From a virus, in IMG/VR virus record IMGVR_UViG_3300032607_001281, positions 1-25,874 of that record: DNA of 25,874 nt. One strand, given 5' to 3'. The notes below the pieces were generated by a model, which was not told the DNA's origin, searched no databases, and saw nothing but the letters and a program-made list of their open reading frames with translations. The position numbers and the translations under genes are program-made. Every line of letters begins with the position of its first letter. Positions within the stretch are counted from its first letter, which is position 1. This document shows, piece by piece, positions 15,164 to 22,510 of this stretch.

Positions 15164-16672
15164 ATGGCAGTTGCAAATACAGTTACGCAAATTGTTCTAC
15201 CTGGTCTAGACAAGGTAGTGCAGGATCAAACAACAGCAGCCCTAGCGGTAAACGACACCGTTGCTGCAATTCTTACGAATCTTGCAAGCCAGGGAAGCGT
15301 TACAGCTTTAAACACAGCAATTGCAGATGCAAATGCCGTGGTTACAGAACTTCCTTCAGCTAACCCTTTGCCAACATTTGCAACATATTCATGCCGAGAT
15401 AATAGACCATTTTGGAATATTTATAACAGCAATATGCGACCTCTTGATGCAGGAAGTCAGCACACAGACTCAGAGCTATGGGCACCCTGGACTGGAAACA
15501 ACTATACAAACGAACGATTTAACTCAAGCGGTTGGACATCTTATTGGAGTCAAGCAACACCATATCAACAGGCAGACGGTCACTGGATGATGAGACTAAA
15601 TGCTGGTAATAGAACTTACACTGCAATTCACTCTGATGTATCTCCTTCTTACATGCCCTACTATGGAGTAGTTATTGGTAAAACAGGAATACGACAAAAC
15701 TTTTCTTTATTTTCACAAAATGAAACATTAAGAATTTGTGAGCGTGGGATCCATCAGGGATTTTATGAAAATCTAAACCTAAATAACACTACCTACTCTA
15801 CTTGGGTAAGCGGTACTTCTTACGGTTCAGCTGGATACAACGATAGAACAAGAACACTTGTAGTGGTAGCCGCAAAAGACGGATCTAATAACTACAGAAT
15901 GCACATATGGAAGAATACAGGAACCGATAGATCTTTAAATAGCGACAATTACTATCCAGGAACCCTTGCTGCTTTTATGAGAGAAGCAAAGACAGGCCTT
16001 CTTGACGCAGGGCAGGGTGCGGGAGTTCCTAGCTATGCATTTTATGACTTTCAATGGCAGGCTAACTCTTCTCAAAACTATGATGAGTCAAGATATCGTA
16101 TGCGTGTTATACCTGGAGATAATGGCATCATTGGAATGGCTAGAATGGTTCCATCAAACGTAACTAACTATGCAGTGTATAATCCATCAACTCAGCAATT
16201 AACAACATCTTTTAACACAATCGGATTAACAACCTCATACGGAATAGAACAGGGTAACAGATACGGAATGAGACACAACATTACTTGGGACAACAACTGG
16301 GTAGCAGCGTACAACGCATACTATTATTACGGCTCAGGAATGAATGTTTATTTTATTGATACAAGGGATCCTAGAAATTATTTTATTGGTCAGGCAGGAA
16401 ACAGCGAGAATGGATGCCAGCTAGTTCCATATCAACAAGATAAGTTTTTGTTTAATAACTCTAGACACAATGTTGATAACGATTATGGTCTAGCGCTTTA
16501 TGTTATTGAACCTGAAGCTGCTTTGTTAGGAAGAACTACAAGCGGAACTATAGCTAATGGCGGCACCTTGGGTTTGCAGAATAACCGACAAGGTGGTAAA
16601 TTTGACACAGATTACACAAGCACCAATTTCCCAGGGCTCCAATCAATGGCGCACTGGACAAGAAGAGTATAA
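15164..16672 (+). CDS. Putative receptor-binding protein 2 (502 aa), paralogue of 17428-18972
   Basis: TTAGGAGAA precedes the ATG. Residues 1-66 are an Ala/Val-rich helical attachment segment (IVLPGLDKVVQD...). From NPLPTF at 67-72 to the end it aligns with the 17428 gene: shared blocks include RTRTLVVV/ARTSTLAVL, YRMHIWKNT/YRLHVWKNT, SSQNYDESR/SSQNYEESR near residue 298, VPSNVTNYA/VPSNVTRYA, TTSYGIEQG/TTSYGVEQG, TWDNNWVAAY/TWDNNWFAAY and a closing DTDYTSTNFP/DTRYQSTNYP. The repeated short beta motifs spaced through the protein suggest a propeller-like or beta-helical adhesin; this is inference. The central 130 residues differ most between the two, as expected if that part contacts the receptor. 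Confidence 0.72.
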   Translation: MAVANTVTQIVLPGLDKVVQDQTTAALAVNDTVAAILTNLASQGSVTALNTAIADANAVVTELPSANPLPTFATYSCRDNRPFWNIYNSNMRPLDAGSQHTDSELWAPWTGNNYTNERFNSSGWTSYWSQATPYQQADGHWMMRLNAGNRTYTAIHSDVSPSYMPYYGVVIGKTGIRQNFSLFSQNETLRICERGIHQGFYENLNLNNTTYSTWVSGTSYGSAGYNDRTRTLVVVAAKDGSNNYRMHIWKNTGTDRSLNSDNYYPGTLAAFMREAKTGLLDAGQGAGVPSYAFYDFQWQANSSQNYDESRYRMRVIPGDNGIIGMARMVPSNVTNYAVYNPSTQQLTTSFNTIGLTTSYGIEQGNRYGMRHNITWDNNWVAAYNAYYYYGSGMNVYFIDTRDPRNYFIGQAGNSENGCQLVPYQQDKFLFNNSRHNVDNDYGLALYVIEPEAALLGRTTSGTIANGGTLGLQNNRQGGKFDTDYTSTNFPGLQSMAHWTRRV

Positions 16673-16685
16673 GGGGAGAAAAAAA

Positions 16686-16970
16686 ATGAAAGTTATTTTT
16701 AATCACGGAGTAGTAGAGTTTCATGAAAACGGAGACTATGAGACAGACATTGTCACATCTTTGCCTCATAGATTAGATGTTGTTGACGGAGTTGTTGTTG
16801 ACAAATATCCAGGAAAAACAGATAATGAAGTAAAAATTGCAGACCACGAAAAGGCCGCTGCTGAATTAGCAAAGCGTAAAGATGAGTGGAACAAGTTGTC
16901 AGACGAAGAGAAAAAGAACGTAGAGCGCCCAGAAGATTTGCCTGAGCTAGATCTACCAGAAGAGGAATAA
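16686..16970 (+). CDS. Small acidic accessory protein following receptor-binding protein 2 (94 aa)
   Basis: The ATG at 16686 is chosen because AAGGGGAG lies 8-15 bases upstream; a longer in-frame reading from 16557 would overlap the preceding gene for over 100 bases. The N-terminal 45 residues look beta-rich (MKVIFNHGVVEFHENGDYET), the C-terminal half is charged and helical (DHEKAAAELAKRKDEWNKLS), ending in an acidic tail. Position directly after an adhesin gene and a charged helical C-terminus resemble fibre-assembly chaperones, but no family signature is evident. Confidence 0.72.
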   Translation: MKVIFNHGVVEFHENGDYETDIVTSLPHRLDVVDGVVVDKYPGKTDNEVKIADHEKAAAELAKRKDEWNKLSDEEKKNVERPEDLPELDLPEEE

Positions 16971-16971
16971 C

Positions 16972-17409
16972 ATGCCAATTACACAGACCCCCCAATCAGT
17001 AGTTCCAGCACTTTGGACTTACACATACCTTCAAGCTCCAATCAATGGACAAGGCAATCCATACTTTAATATCCCAGCTCAATTCTTAGACCTTGGAACC
17101 AAATCAAGCGGAGTCCTTACATTAAACCTAGCAGCTTCAAATGTTTTTAAAGTAATTGCTGGTGGAAATTTTACAGTAGCTTTTTCAAATATTGCGGCTA
17201 CAGCAAGCGTAGCACAATTTTGGCAAATGGAGATAAAGACTGGCGGAAGTTATACTATCAATTGGCCAGCAGGAATTGTATGGGATGGTGGCGGTGCTTC
17301 AAACATTCAGCCAGTGCTATCATTAGATACAACAGTTTTAAATTTTTACACCAGAAATAATGGAACAACAATCTTCGGATCATACGCATTCTCAGATTTG
17401 AAAATCTAA
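16972..17409 (+). CDS. Fibre-tip-like beta protein (145 aa)
   Basis: Starts one base after the previous stop, with AGAGGAA upstream. The pattern LDLGTKSSGVLTLNLAASNV, then NFTVAFSN, WQMEIKTGGSYTINWPAGIV, VLNFYTRNNGTTIFGSYAF is the beta-sandwich tip seen at the C-terminus of many fibres and in small stand-alone tail proteins of aquatic phages (WPA.V.W.GG ... F.T.NGTT..G). It may be an exchangeable tip or a virion decoration. Confidence 0.75.
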   Translation: MPITQTPQSVVPALWTYTYLQAPINGQGNPYFNIPAQFLDLGTKSSGVLTLNLAASNVFKVIAGGNFTVAFSNIAATASVAQFWQMEIKTGGSYTINWPAGIVWDGGGASNIQPVLSLDTTVLNFYTRNNGTTIFGSYAFSDLKI

Positions 17410-17427
17410 CATAAATAGGAGAAAAAA

Positions 17428-18972
17428 GTGGCAATATCAACAATATCATCAAACAGCACTTCAATAGCATTACCAGATTTAGACGTATCAATCTTTAACA
17501 ACCTAAACGCTGGATTAAATACAAGCCCTCAGATGCTTTCTATACTTTTGTCATCTTCATCATCATTAAGCCTGAACGATTCTATTGCACAAGTAGCTTT
17601 AATTGATGATAACATTAAGAATAATGCCCTTACAAAAAACCCTCTCCCTACTTTTGGAGTTTACACCAATAGAGCTAACGAACCAGCATTTGTTACCTAC
17701 AGCAGCAACATGCAGCCTATGTACGGCGGATATTTAAGAGATGATGGCGAAGCTCAAGATTGGCAGGATAGAAGCTGGAGATATACAAATACTTCACAAG
17801 ATGCAAGAGGAACTGGACACTCTTCAGTAAAAGGAACTTGCTATCAACAAGATGAGGGCAACTGGTCGGTTCAACTTCCAGGACATGCGCCTGCTTCAGG
17901 ATCCGACGCACAGTTTATGCACGGAACTTGGCCGTGGTGGATTGTAAACCATTGGCCATTTTTTGGAACAGTAATTCAAAAATCAGGAGTTCGTCCAAGA
18001 AATTCAATTTATTACAGAAACTCTCAGATAGGAATGTATCCTAGAGGCGGCACTGCTCCACTAGAACTAGTCGGCATGAGCGCAACGTACGCTGACTGGT
18101 CTAATTATAATCAAGGATACACAGGTATTTCTTACAACGCTAGAACCAGCACTTTAGCGGTTCTAGAAAATAGAGATAACTCAAATAACTATAGACTTCA
18201 CGTATGGAAAAATACTGCTATAGATTTAGATCCAACTAATTATACAGCTGGAACTATGCACAGATTTTTGCTAGCGGCAAAAACTGCTGGAACACCAACA
18301 GCATTAACTCAAGCAGCCTACTACTACTACAATGATTTTCAGTGGCAGCAAGACAGCTCACAAAACTATGAAGAGTCAAGAAGAAAAGCATACATTGTTA
18401 TGGGAGATAATAACTTAGTTGGAATAGCACGATTTGTTCCTTCAAACGTAACTCGCTATGCAACATTTGCTCCAAACTTTGCAACAACTTCTGGAACTTT
18501 AACAACATTAAACGGCCAGTCGCACACAACTTCATACGGAGTTGAACAAGGACTTTACTATGGAATGCGCTATATGCAGACTTGGGATAATAACTGGTTT
18601 GCAGCGTATGCGCCATATTACGCATATCAATCAGGATGGTGCGGTCTTTTCTTTAATACACAAGATCCTTCAAAGTATTACACTTCTAGATGGGCAAGCA
18701 CATCTTGGGGCGCACAGATTGTTCCCTTTAAGAAAGATAAATTTATTTGGCATGCAGGAGAATCTAACGCAGATGGAACTGTTGGTATGAGACTTTATGT
18801 TGTTGATCCAGGTGGACTAGCAAAATATGGAGTTGACTCTAATGGAACAGCACAAGCAAATGGTTCAACTATTGATCTATTTAAGTCTACCTTTACATAT
18901 TCTTTTGATACAAGATATCAGTCTACAAATTATCCAACAATTGTTCCAATGGCTGAATGGTCACACGGCTAA
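17428..18972 (+). CDS. Putative receptor-binding protein 3 (514 aa), paralogue of 15164-16672
   Basis: GTG start at 17428, supported by ATAGGAGAA just upstream. A Ser/Leu-rich N-terminal segment (residues 1-70) corresponds to the attachment region of its paralogue; the adhesin part starts at NPLPTF (71-76). Shared blocks with the 15164 gene run over the whole remaining length, while the region after NPLPTF (about residues 80-190, Trp-rich: TWPWWIVNHWPFFGTVIQ) is largely unrelated. Both genes are intact, so this is duplication with divergence rather than decay. It is followed directly by a small accessory gene, as with the other two receptor-binding candidates. Confidence 0.72.
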   Translation: MAISTISSNSTSIALPDLDVSIFNNLNAGLNTSPQMLSILLSSSSSLSLNDSIAQVALIDDNIKNNALTKNPLPTFGVYTNRANEPAFVTYSSNMQPMYGGYLRDDGEAQDWQDRSWRYTNTSQDARGTGHSSVKGTCYQQDEGNWSVQLPGHAPASGSDAQFMHGTWPWWIVNHWPFFGTVIQKSGVRPRNSIYYRNSQIGMYPRGGTAPLELVGMSATYADWSNYNQGYTGISYNARTSTLAVLENRDNSNNYRLHVWKNTAIDLDPTNYTAGTMHRFLLAAKTAGTPTALTQAAYYYYNDFQWQQDSSQNYEESRRKAYIVMGDNNLVGIARFVPSNVTRYATFAPNFATTSGTLTTLNGQSHTTSYGVEQGLYYGMRYMQTWDNNWFAAYAPYYAYQSGWCGLFFNTQDPSKYYTSRWASTSWGAQIVPFKKDKFIWHAGESNADGTVGMRLYVVDPGGLAKYGVDSNGTAQANGSTIDLFKSTFTYSFDTRYQSTNYPTIVPMAEWSHG

Positions 18973-18973
18973 A

Positions 18974-19270
18974 ATGTACTATGCGATTCTTGATTCAGAA
19001 ACCGTAAAGAGATCTGGAACTCTTAATACATTATTTCCAAATGCTTCTTTCCCTCTTTCAGGTCCTAATGAAGACTTCAAAGAAGAAAATGATTTGGTTG
19101 AAGTTTTAGAGTATCTGGAGCATGACTCCGCAAAGCAGAAAATGATATTCTGTGACCCATATTTCCTAGATGGATCTGTATACAGAGTTGAGCTTGTAGA
19201 TTTTACTGCACAAGAAATAAAGTCAAACAAGGCTGCTATTAAAGAATTTGAATCCTTACAGGGGGCGTAA
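18974..19270 (+). CDS. Small accessory protein following receptor-binding protein 3 (98 aa)
   Basis: The start at 18974 (one base after the preceding stop) is chosen because longer in-frame readings overlap the adhesin gene in a wrong frame. No clear ribosome site is present, so it is likely translated by coupling. The product (MYYAILDSETVKRSGTLNTL...) opens like the chaperone at 14080 (MYYIQFDENG) and ends in a helical segment (FTAQEIKSNKAAIKEFESLQ). The opening, size and position suggest a fibre accessory or assembly protein; no family is certain. Confidence 0.72.
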   Translation: MYYAILDSETVKRSGTLNTLFPNASFPLSGPNEDFKEENDLVEVLEYLEHDSAKQKMIFCDPYFLDGSVYRVELVDFTAQEIKSNKAAIKEFESLQGA

Positions 19271-19992
19271 TGTTAGAGTCACAAAGATCGCTATTTAAAA
19301 GATCAAGATACAGCCAATTTGGCTTACAGCTATGGCTAGACGGCACAGCCGTAGACAACTTTGAAATAACTCCCGTTACAAACAAATGCTACTTGGCAAA
19401 AGAGAGATCTCAATACTTAAGAAACTTTGTGCAGGCAACTACAACAAATCAACCTACTTATGTATTAGCAGCAATTAACTCACTGCCAGCGCTAAGATTT
19501 GACGGCGTAAATCAATTTATGACATTCTCAGATCCAACATTATCGTGGCTTGCAAATTCATCTTTTACGCTTTTCTACGTTGCAACTAAAACAGCAAAGA
19601 CTACTACGTCATTTGTTATAGGCGGACAAGGAACTGCAACAAGATCAAACCTAGCATCGGGATACACCATTCCAACATCATCTAGAGCGGTATTTGGAAA
19701 TGATGATATCAATGCTATTGTTCCAGCAGTAACCCCTGGTCAGCCAGAACTTTATGCTATAAGATATGATAACTTAAACAATAGAAGAGAAGTTAGAAGA
19801 AATGGTATTACTGTTGCCCTTGGAGCTTCAGACGGAGCCCCTTCTAATATGACAGGTCAAGCAATTGGGCGTTACCTATCTACATACGGCCAGTTCGACC
19901 TAGGAGAAATTCTTATTTATAACAGAGCCGTAAGTGACTATGAAATCGGTCAAGTTGAAAGAGACCTTATTTCTAAGTGGACAATCGTCTAA
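19270..19992 (+). CDS. Concanavalin A/LamG-like domain tail protein (240 aa)
   Basis: Starts by TAATG overlap with the preceding gene, after AGGGGGCG. Typical lectin-fold blocks are LQLWLDGTAVDNFE near residues 19-32, LPALRFDGVNQFMTF near 72-86, SFTLFYVAT near 98-106, and the closing GEILIYNRAVSDYEIGQVER at about 212-231 followed by DLISKW. These are the hallmarks of LamG-type (concanavalin-like) domains in phage and bacterial surface proteins, which usually bind carbohydrate. The domain fills almost the whole protein, so it may be an accessory adhesin attached to the fibre. Confidence 0.82.
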   Translation: MLESQRSLFKRSRYSQFGLQLWLDGTAVDNFEITPVTNKCYLAKERSQYLRNFVQATTTNQPTYVLAAINSLPALRFDGVNQFMTFSDPTLSWLANSSFTLFYVATKTAKTTTSFVIGGQGTATRSNLASGYTIPTSSRAVFGNDDINAIVPAVTPGQPELYAIRYDNLNNRREVRRNGITVALGASDGAPSNMTGQAIGRYLSTYGQFDLGEILIYNRAVSDYEIGQVERDLISKWTIV

Positions 19993-20001
19993 GGAGACAA
20001 A

Positions 20002-20334
20002 ATGGCATATGTCCCAGAAAGATTTGTTGGCCCTTTAATACTAAGCCAGCTAGCAACAACCCCTCTTAAAACTTTTGCTAATAAAGCAATCCTAAAAAAC
20101 ATTATTGTTTCAAATATTTATAACGGAACATTGATCTACTCTATCTACGTAGCACCAGCTGGTGAAGATGCCCAGAACTATAACAAGGTATTTCCAGATC
20201 TTACAGCACCAGATAAATCTATTACTTCTCACGATGTTACAATAGTCGTAAATCCAGGAGATAGAATTTTTGCTCAGGCTAGTATCCCAGGCGGTATCCT
20301 TCTCACCATATCTGGCGTAGAAGTTGTTTCTTAA
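20002..20334 (+). CDS. Small beta-rich tail-associated protein, copy 2 (110 aa)
   Basis: AAGGAGAC gives a strong ribosome site. A beta-rich protein with ILKNIIVSNIYNGTLIYSIY in the middle and VTIVVNPGDRIFAQASIPGG at the end, finishing LTISGVEVVS. The terminal layout (NxGD, short strands, ISGV) parallels the gene at 14820. Probably a small virion component; function unknown. Confidence 0.72.
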   Translation: MAYVPERFVGPLILSQLATTPLKTFANKAILKNIIVSNIYNGTLIYSIYVAPAGEDAQNYNKVFPDLTAPDKSITSHDVTIVVNPGDRIFAQASIPGGILLTISGVEVVS

Positions 20335-20357
20335 ATACTGCTTTTTAAATGTAGTAT
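20335..20357. promoter_or_regulatory. Inverted repeat between stop and -10 box
   Basis: ATACTGC (20335-20341) and GTAGTAT (20351-20357) form a 7-bp stem with one G-U pair and a 9-base loop. It begins right after the stop of the 20002 gene and its right arm enters the -10 box of the next gene. It could be an operator or a weak hairpin; there is no following T-run in the + direction, so a terminator is unlikely. Confidence 0.35.
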
Positions 20358-20360
20358 AAT
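20355..20360 (+). promoter_or_regulatory. -10 box of a probable leaderless promoter
   Basis: A perfect TATAAT ends six bases before the ATG at 20367. No Shine-Dalgarno sequence is present. If used, transcription would begin at or next to the ATG. The -35 region (TTAAAT at 18-base spacing) is weak. Confidence 0.45.
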
Positions 20361-20366
20361 AGAATT

Positions 20367-22106
20367 ATGAGCTATCAACTAAAGGTAATTAAAGACTATC
20401 CAATTGCACTTCTGCCATTAGATGAGTCTTCTGGAACCACCGCTATAGATATATCAGGATGTGGAAATTCAGGAACATATGTTGGCGGACTTCAATCAAA
20501 TATTCTTCCATTAATTCCAGGTGGCATTTCAGGAAATTTAATCAGCTCTATCAAATCAATTATTCTTTCTACAACAAAAGATTTTTATGGCTCAACAGTA
20601 AGTGGAGGATTTGCTAATAAATATACATCACAAAACAACTTCTCATTAGAGGCTTGGGTATATCCTAAAATTAGCAGTACGGCAAGAACAATTTTAATAG
20701 CAGATAATACGGCGGGAATTGGAATATATTATGAGGCGGGATCATTAGTATTTAAGCTTCAAGATCAAGAGCTATATTACACATTAAATAACACCAATAA
20801 GGTAATGCATATTGTGGCCACATATTCCCAATCTAGCATGTCTTTATTTGTAGATGGATATAACGTTGCCACTAAATCAATCACAGGTTTTAAGTTTACA
20901 AATGAATCCCTAGCCCTATCAATTGGCCCAGCTACCTCAACAGACTACTTTGTAGTAGATGCTCCAGCCATATATCGTGAGGCACTTACATCAGAAACAA
21001 TCAGAGAGCATTTTATTGCTGGCACATTTCATGTAAATCCCATTCAGTTTATTAGAACTGACGGAGGCAAGCTATTCCAGCTAAATGATGAATTTATTAA
21101 GCCCGTGTACCGATACTCTTTGACTGAATTAAAAAACTATGTAAATGATGATGTCTATTATGAGAAGACAAATCAAGCCCTTACTTTTTACAAGACAGAT
21201 ACTGCCATAGCAAAATCTGTTGAAATTAATGAAATTATAAACATCCCTACAGACATGGGTGCTACAACCTCCAAGATCTATTGGAAGGCGGACAAAAATA
21301 TAACAGTTCAATCTAGCATAGATGGAACCAATTACTCTATGTGTGAAAATGGTAAGTCTCTGCCTAATTATAATAAGTCAGCACCAATAACAACAAACAA
21401 TGTATTCCTTAGAATCACAATGTCTACAGCAGATGCTTCTAAATACCTTCCAAAATTATCTTCAGTTAAACTAGACTTTTATTCCTCAATCGATGCCTAT
21501 TCAGAAAATTCTGGATATTATGCCACATCTACATCCGACTATTCCCTCGGATCATTTAGCTATCCACCGCTTTTAAGACATAAGAATAATGGCCTTCAGA
21601 CAAAGGCAGGTGCAGGATTTAACATACCCGTAAAAGACTCTGTAAGCACCATAGAGATGTTTTTTACACCTTCTGACCTTACGGCTAGTGCCCTATTTGA
21701 TGTGCCCTCAGAGGGCCCATACACGGCTTCCAAATACTCTTGGACAAATAGCGGGACCATAACAAAGACTAATATTTCAAAGATATATGTAAATGGGGTA
21801 GATCGGACAAGTCAGACAAATATATCAAATGTATTCCTGGCAGATAATCTACATCATGTTGTATTAGTTCTAACACAACCTTGTTCAGGTATATTAAAAT
21901 TTAATTACACGGGCGCAGGAGGCCCATCCAGCCTATATAAAAATATTGCTATATACGATTATCAAATGTCTGAGGCTTTGGCTACGGAACATTATGGGTC
22001 TTATATTGCCCGACCAAATGCTTCAGTGTCGGATACGTCCATGACGTTGACAGATTCTGCCCCAAAGGCATACAACAGCGACTGGTTAGTCATACAAACT
22101 ATTTAA
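20367..22106 (+). CDS. LamG/concanavalin-like adhesin (579 aa)
   Basis: Residues about 10-225 form a Laminin_G_3-type domain: YPIALLPLDESSGTTAIDIS, then NFSLEAWVYP near 92-101, MHIVATYSQSSMSLFVDGYN near 146-165, and a closing YREALTSETIREHF. A middle beta-rich region (about 230-390) follows. A second, more diverged LamG-like unit seems to occupy the C-terminal part (STIEMFFTPSDL, LHHVVLVLTQPCSG, IAIYDYQMSEALATEHYGSY). Such double lectin modules suggest carbohydrate binding at the virion surface. It is the last adhesin before the head genes. It lacks a ribosome site and may be translated from a leaderless mRNA. Confidence 0.82.
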   Translation: MSYQLKVIKDYPIALLPLDESSGTTAIDISGCGNSGTYVGGLQSNILPLIPGGISGNLISSIKSIILSTTKDFYGSTVSGGFANKYTSQNNFSLEAWVYPKISSTARTILIADNTAGIGIYYEAGSLVFKLQDQELYYTLNNTNKVMHIVATYSQSSMSLFVDGYNVATKSITGFKFTNESLALSIGPATSTDYFVVDAPAIYREALTSETIREHFIAGTFHVNPIQFIRTDGGKLFQLNDEFIKPVYRYSLTELKNYVNDDVYYEKTNQALTFYKTDTAIAKSVEINEIINIPTDMGATTSKIYWKADKNITVQSSIDGTNYSMCENGKSLPNYNKSAPITTNNVFLRITMSTADASKYLPKLSSVKLDFYSSIDAYSENSGYYATSTSDYSLGSFSYPPLLRHKNNGLQTKAGAGFNIPVKDSVSTIEMFFTPSDLTASALFDVPSEGPYTASKYSWTNSGTITKTNISKIYVNGVDRTSQTNISNVFLADNLHHVVLVLTQPCSGILKFNYTGAGGPSSLYKNIAIYDYQMSEALATEHYGSYIARPNASVSDTSMTLTDSAPKAYNSDWLVIQTI

Positions 22107-22129
22107 TTTTGTCACATTGGTTGACAAAA
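22107..22129. promoter_or_regulatory. 8-bp perfect inverted repeat overlapping a consensus -35 (possible operator)
   Basis: TTTTGTCA (22107-22114) and TGACAAAA (22122-22129) are perfect inverted copies around a 7-base centre. The right arm contains most of TTGACA at 22121-22126. Lying in the longest non-coding gap, just before the head genes, it fits a regulator site better than a terminator because no T-run follows it. Confidence 0.5.
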
Positions 22130-22160
22130 GCTGGACTTGAGTAGACAATAATGGTAAAAT
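22121..22160 (+). promoter_or_regulatory. Promoter(s) for the head gene block
   Basis: Two overlapping readings are possible. TTGACA (22121-22126) is followed 17 bases later by GACAAT (22144-22149). TGGACT (22132-22137) is followed 17 bases later by TAAAAT (22155-22160) with an extended TGG before it. The second would start transcription about where the ATG at 22169 lies, giving a leaderless mRNA; no Shine-Dalgarno is seen before that ATG. Confidence 0.55.
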
Positions 22161-22168
22161 AAAGTCAT

Positions 22169-22510
22169 ATGGATATCAACAAGACAAGAAGCAAAATTCT
22201 TGAAGAAGAATCAACACTAGGCATATATGTCTGGGAAATGCCAGACGGCAGATGGATCGGGGATGATGATGGCAACTTTCTTTCAATCACGTCCAAAAAA
22301 GGAAATAGAACCAACATCGATGCTTTGGCTAGAGAAGTTCGCACGTTCGGCATATACGAAGGCGGGCCTAAATTTCTTTCCGCTAGAAGGAAAATTAATG
22401 ATGAAGAATTTGAGCACCAAAAGCAAAGACTCGACTGGGGACTAGTTCCTGACCCATTTGATATTGGTAACTATAAGGACGAAATGAAAAAACTAAAGGG
22501 GCTAAGATGA
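22169..22510 (+). CDS. Hypothetical protein preceding the portal gene (113 aa)
   Basis: Small charged protein with LGIYVWEMPDGRWIGDDDGN near residues 17-36, a helical middle (NIDALAREVRTFGI), and a C-terminal stretch RLDWGLVPDPFDIGNYKDEM. No family recognised with certainty. The stop overlaps the portal ATG (ATGA), so the two are translationally coupled, and it occupies the place where a terminase gene often sits. A role in packaging, portal assembly or head-neck connection is a guess from position. The ATG has no ribosome site and lies eight bases from a -10 box. Confidence 0.75.
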   Translation: MDINKTRSKILEEESTLGIYVWEMPDGRWIGDDDGNFLSITSKKGNRTNIDALAREVRTFGIYEGGPKFLSARRKINDEEFEHQKQRLDWGLVPDPFDIGNYKDEMKKLKGLR

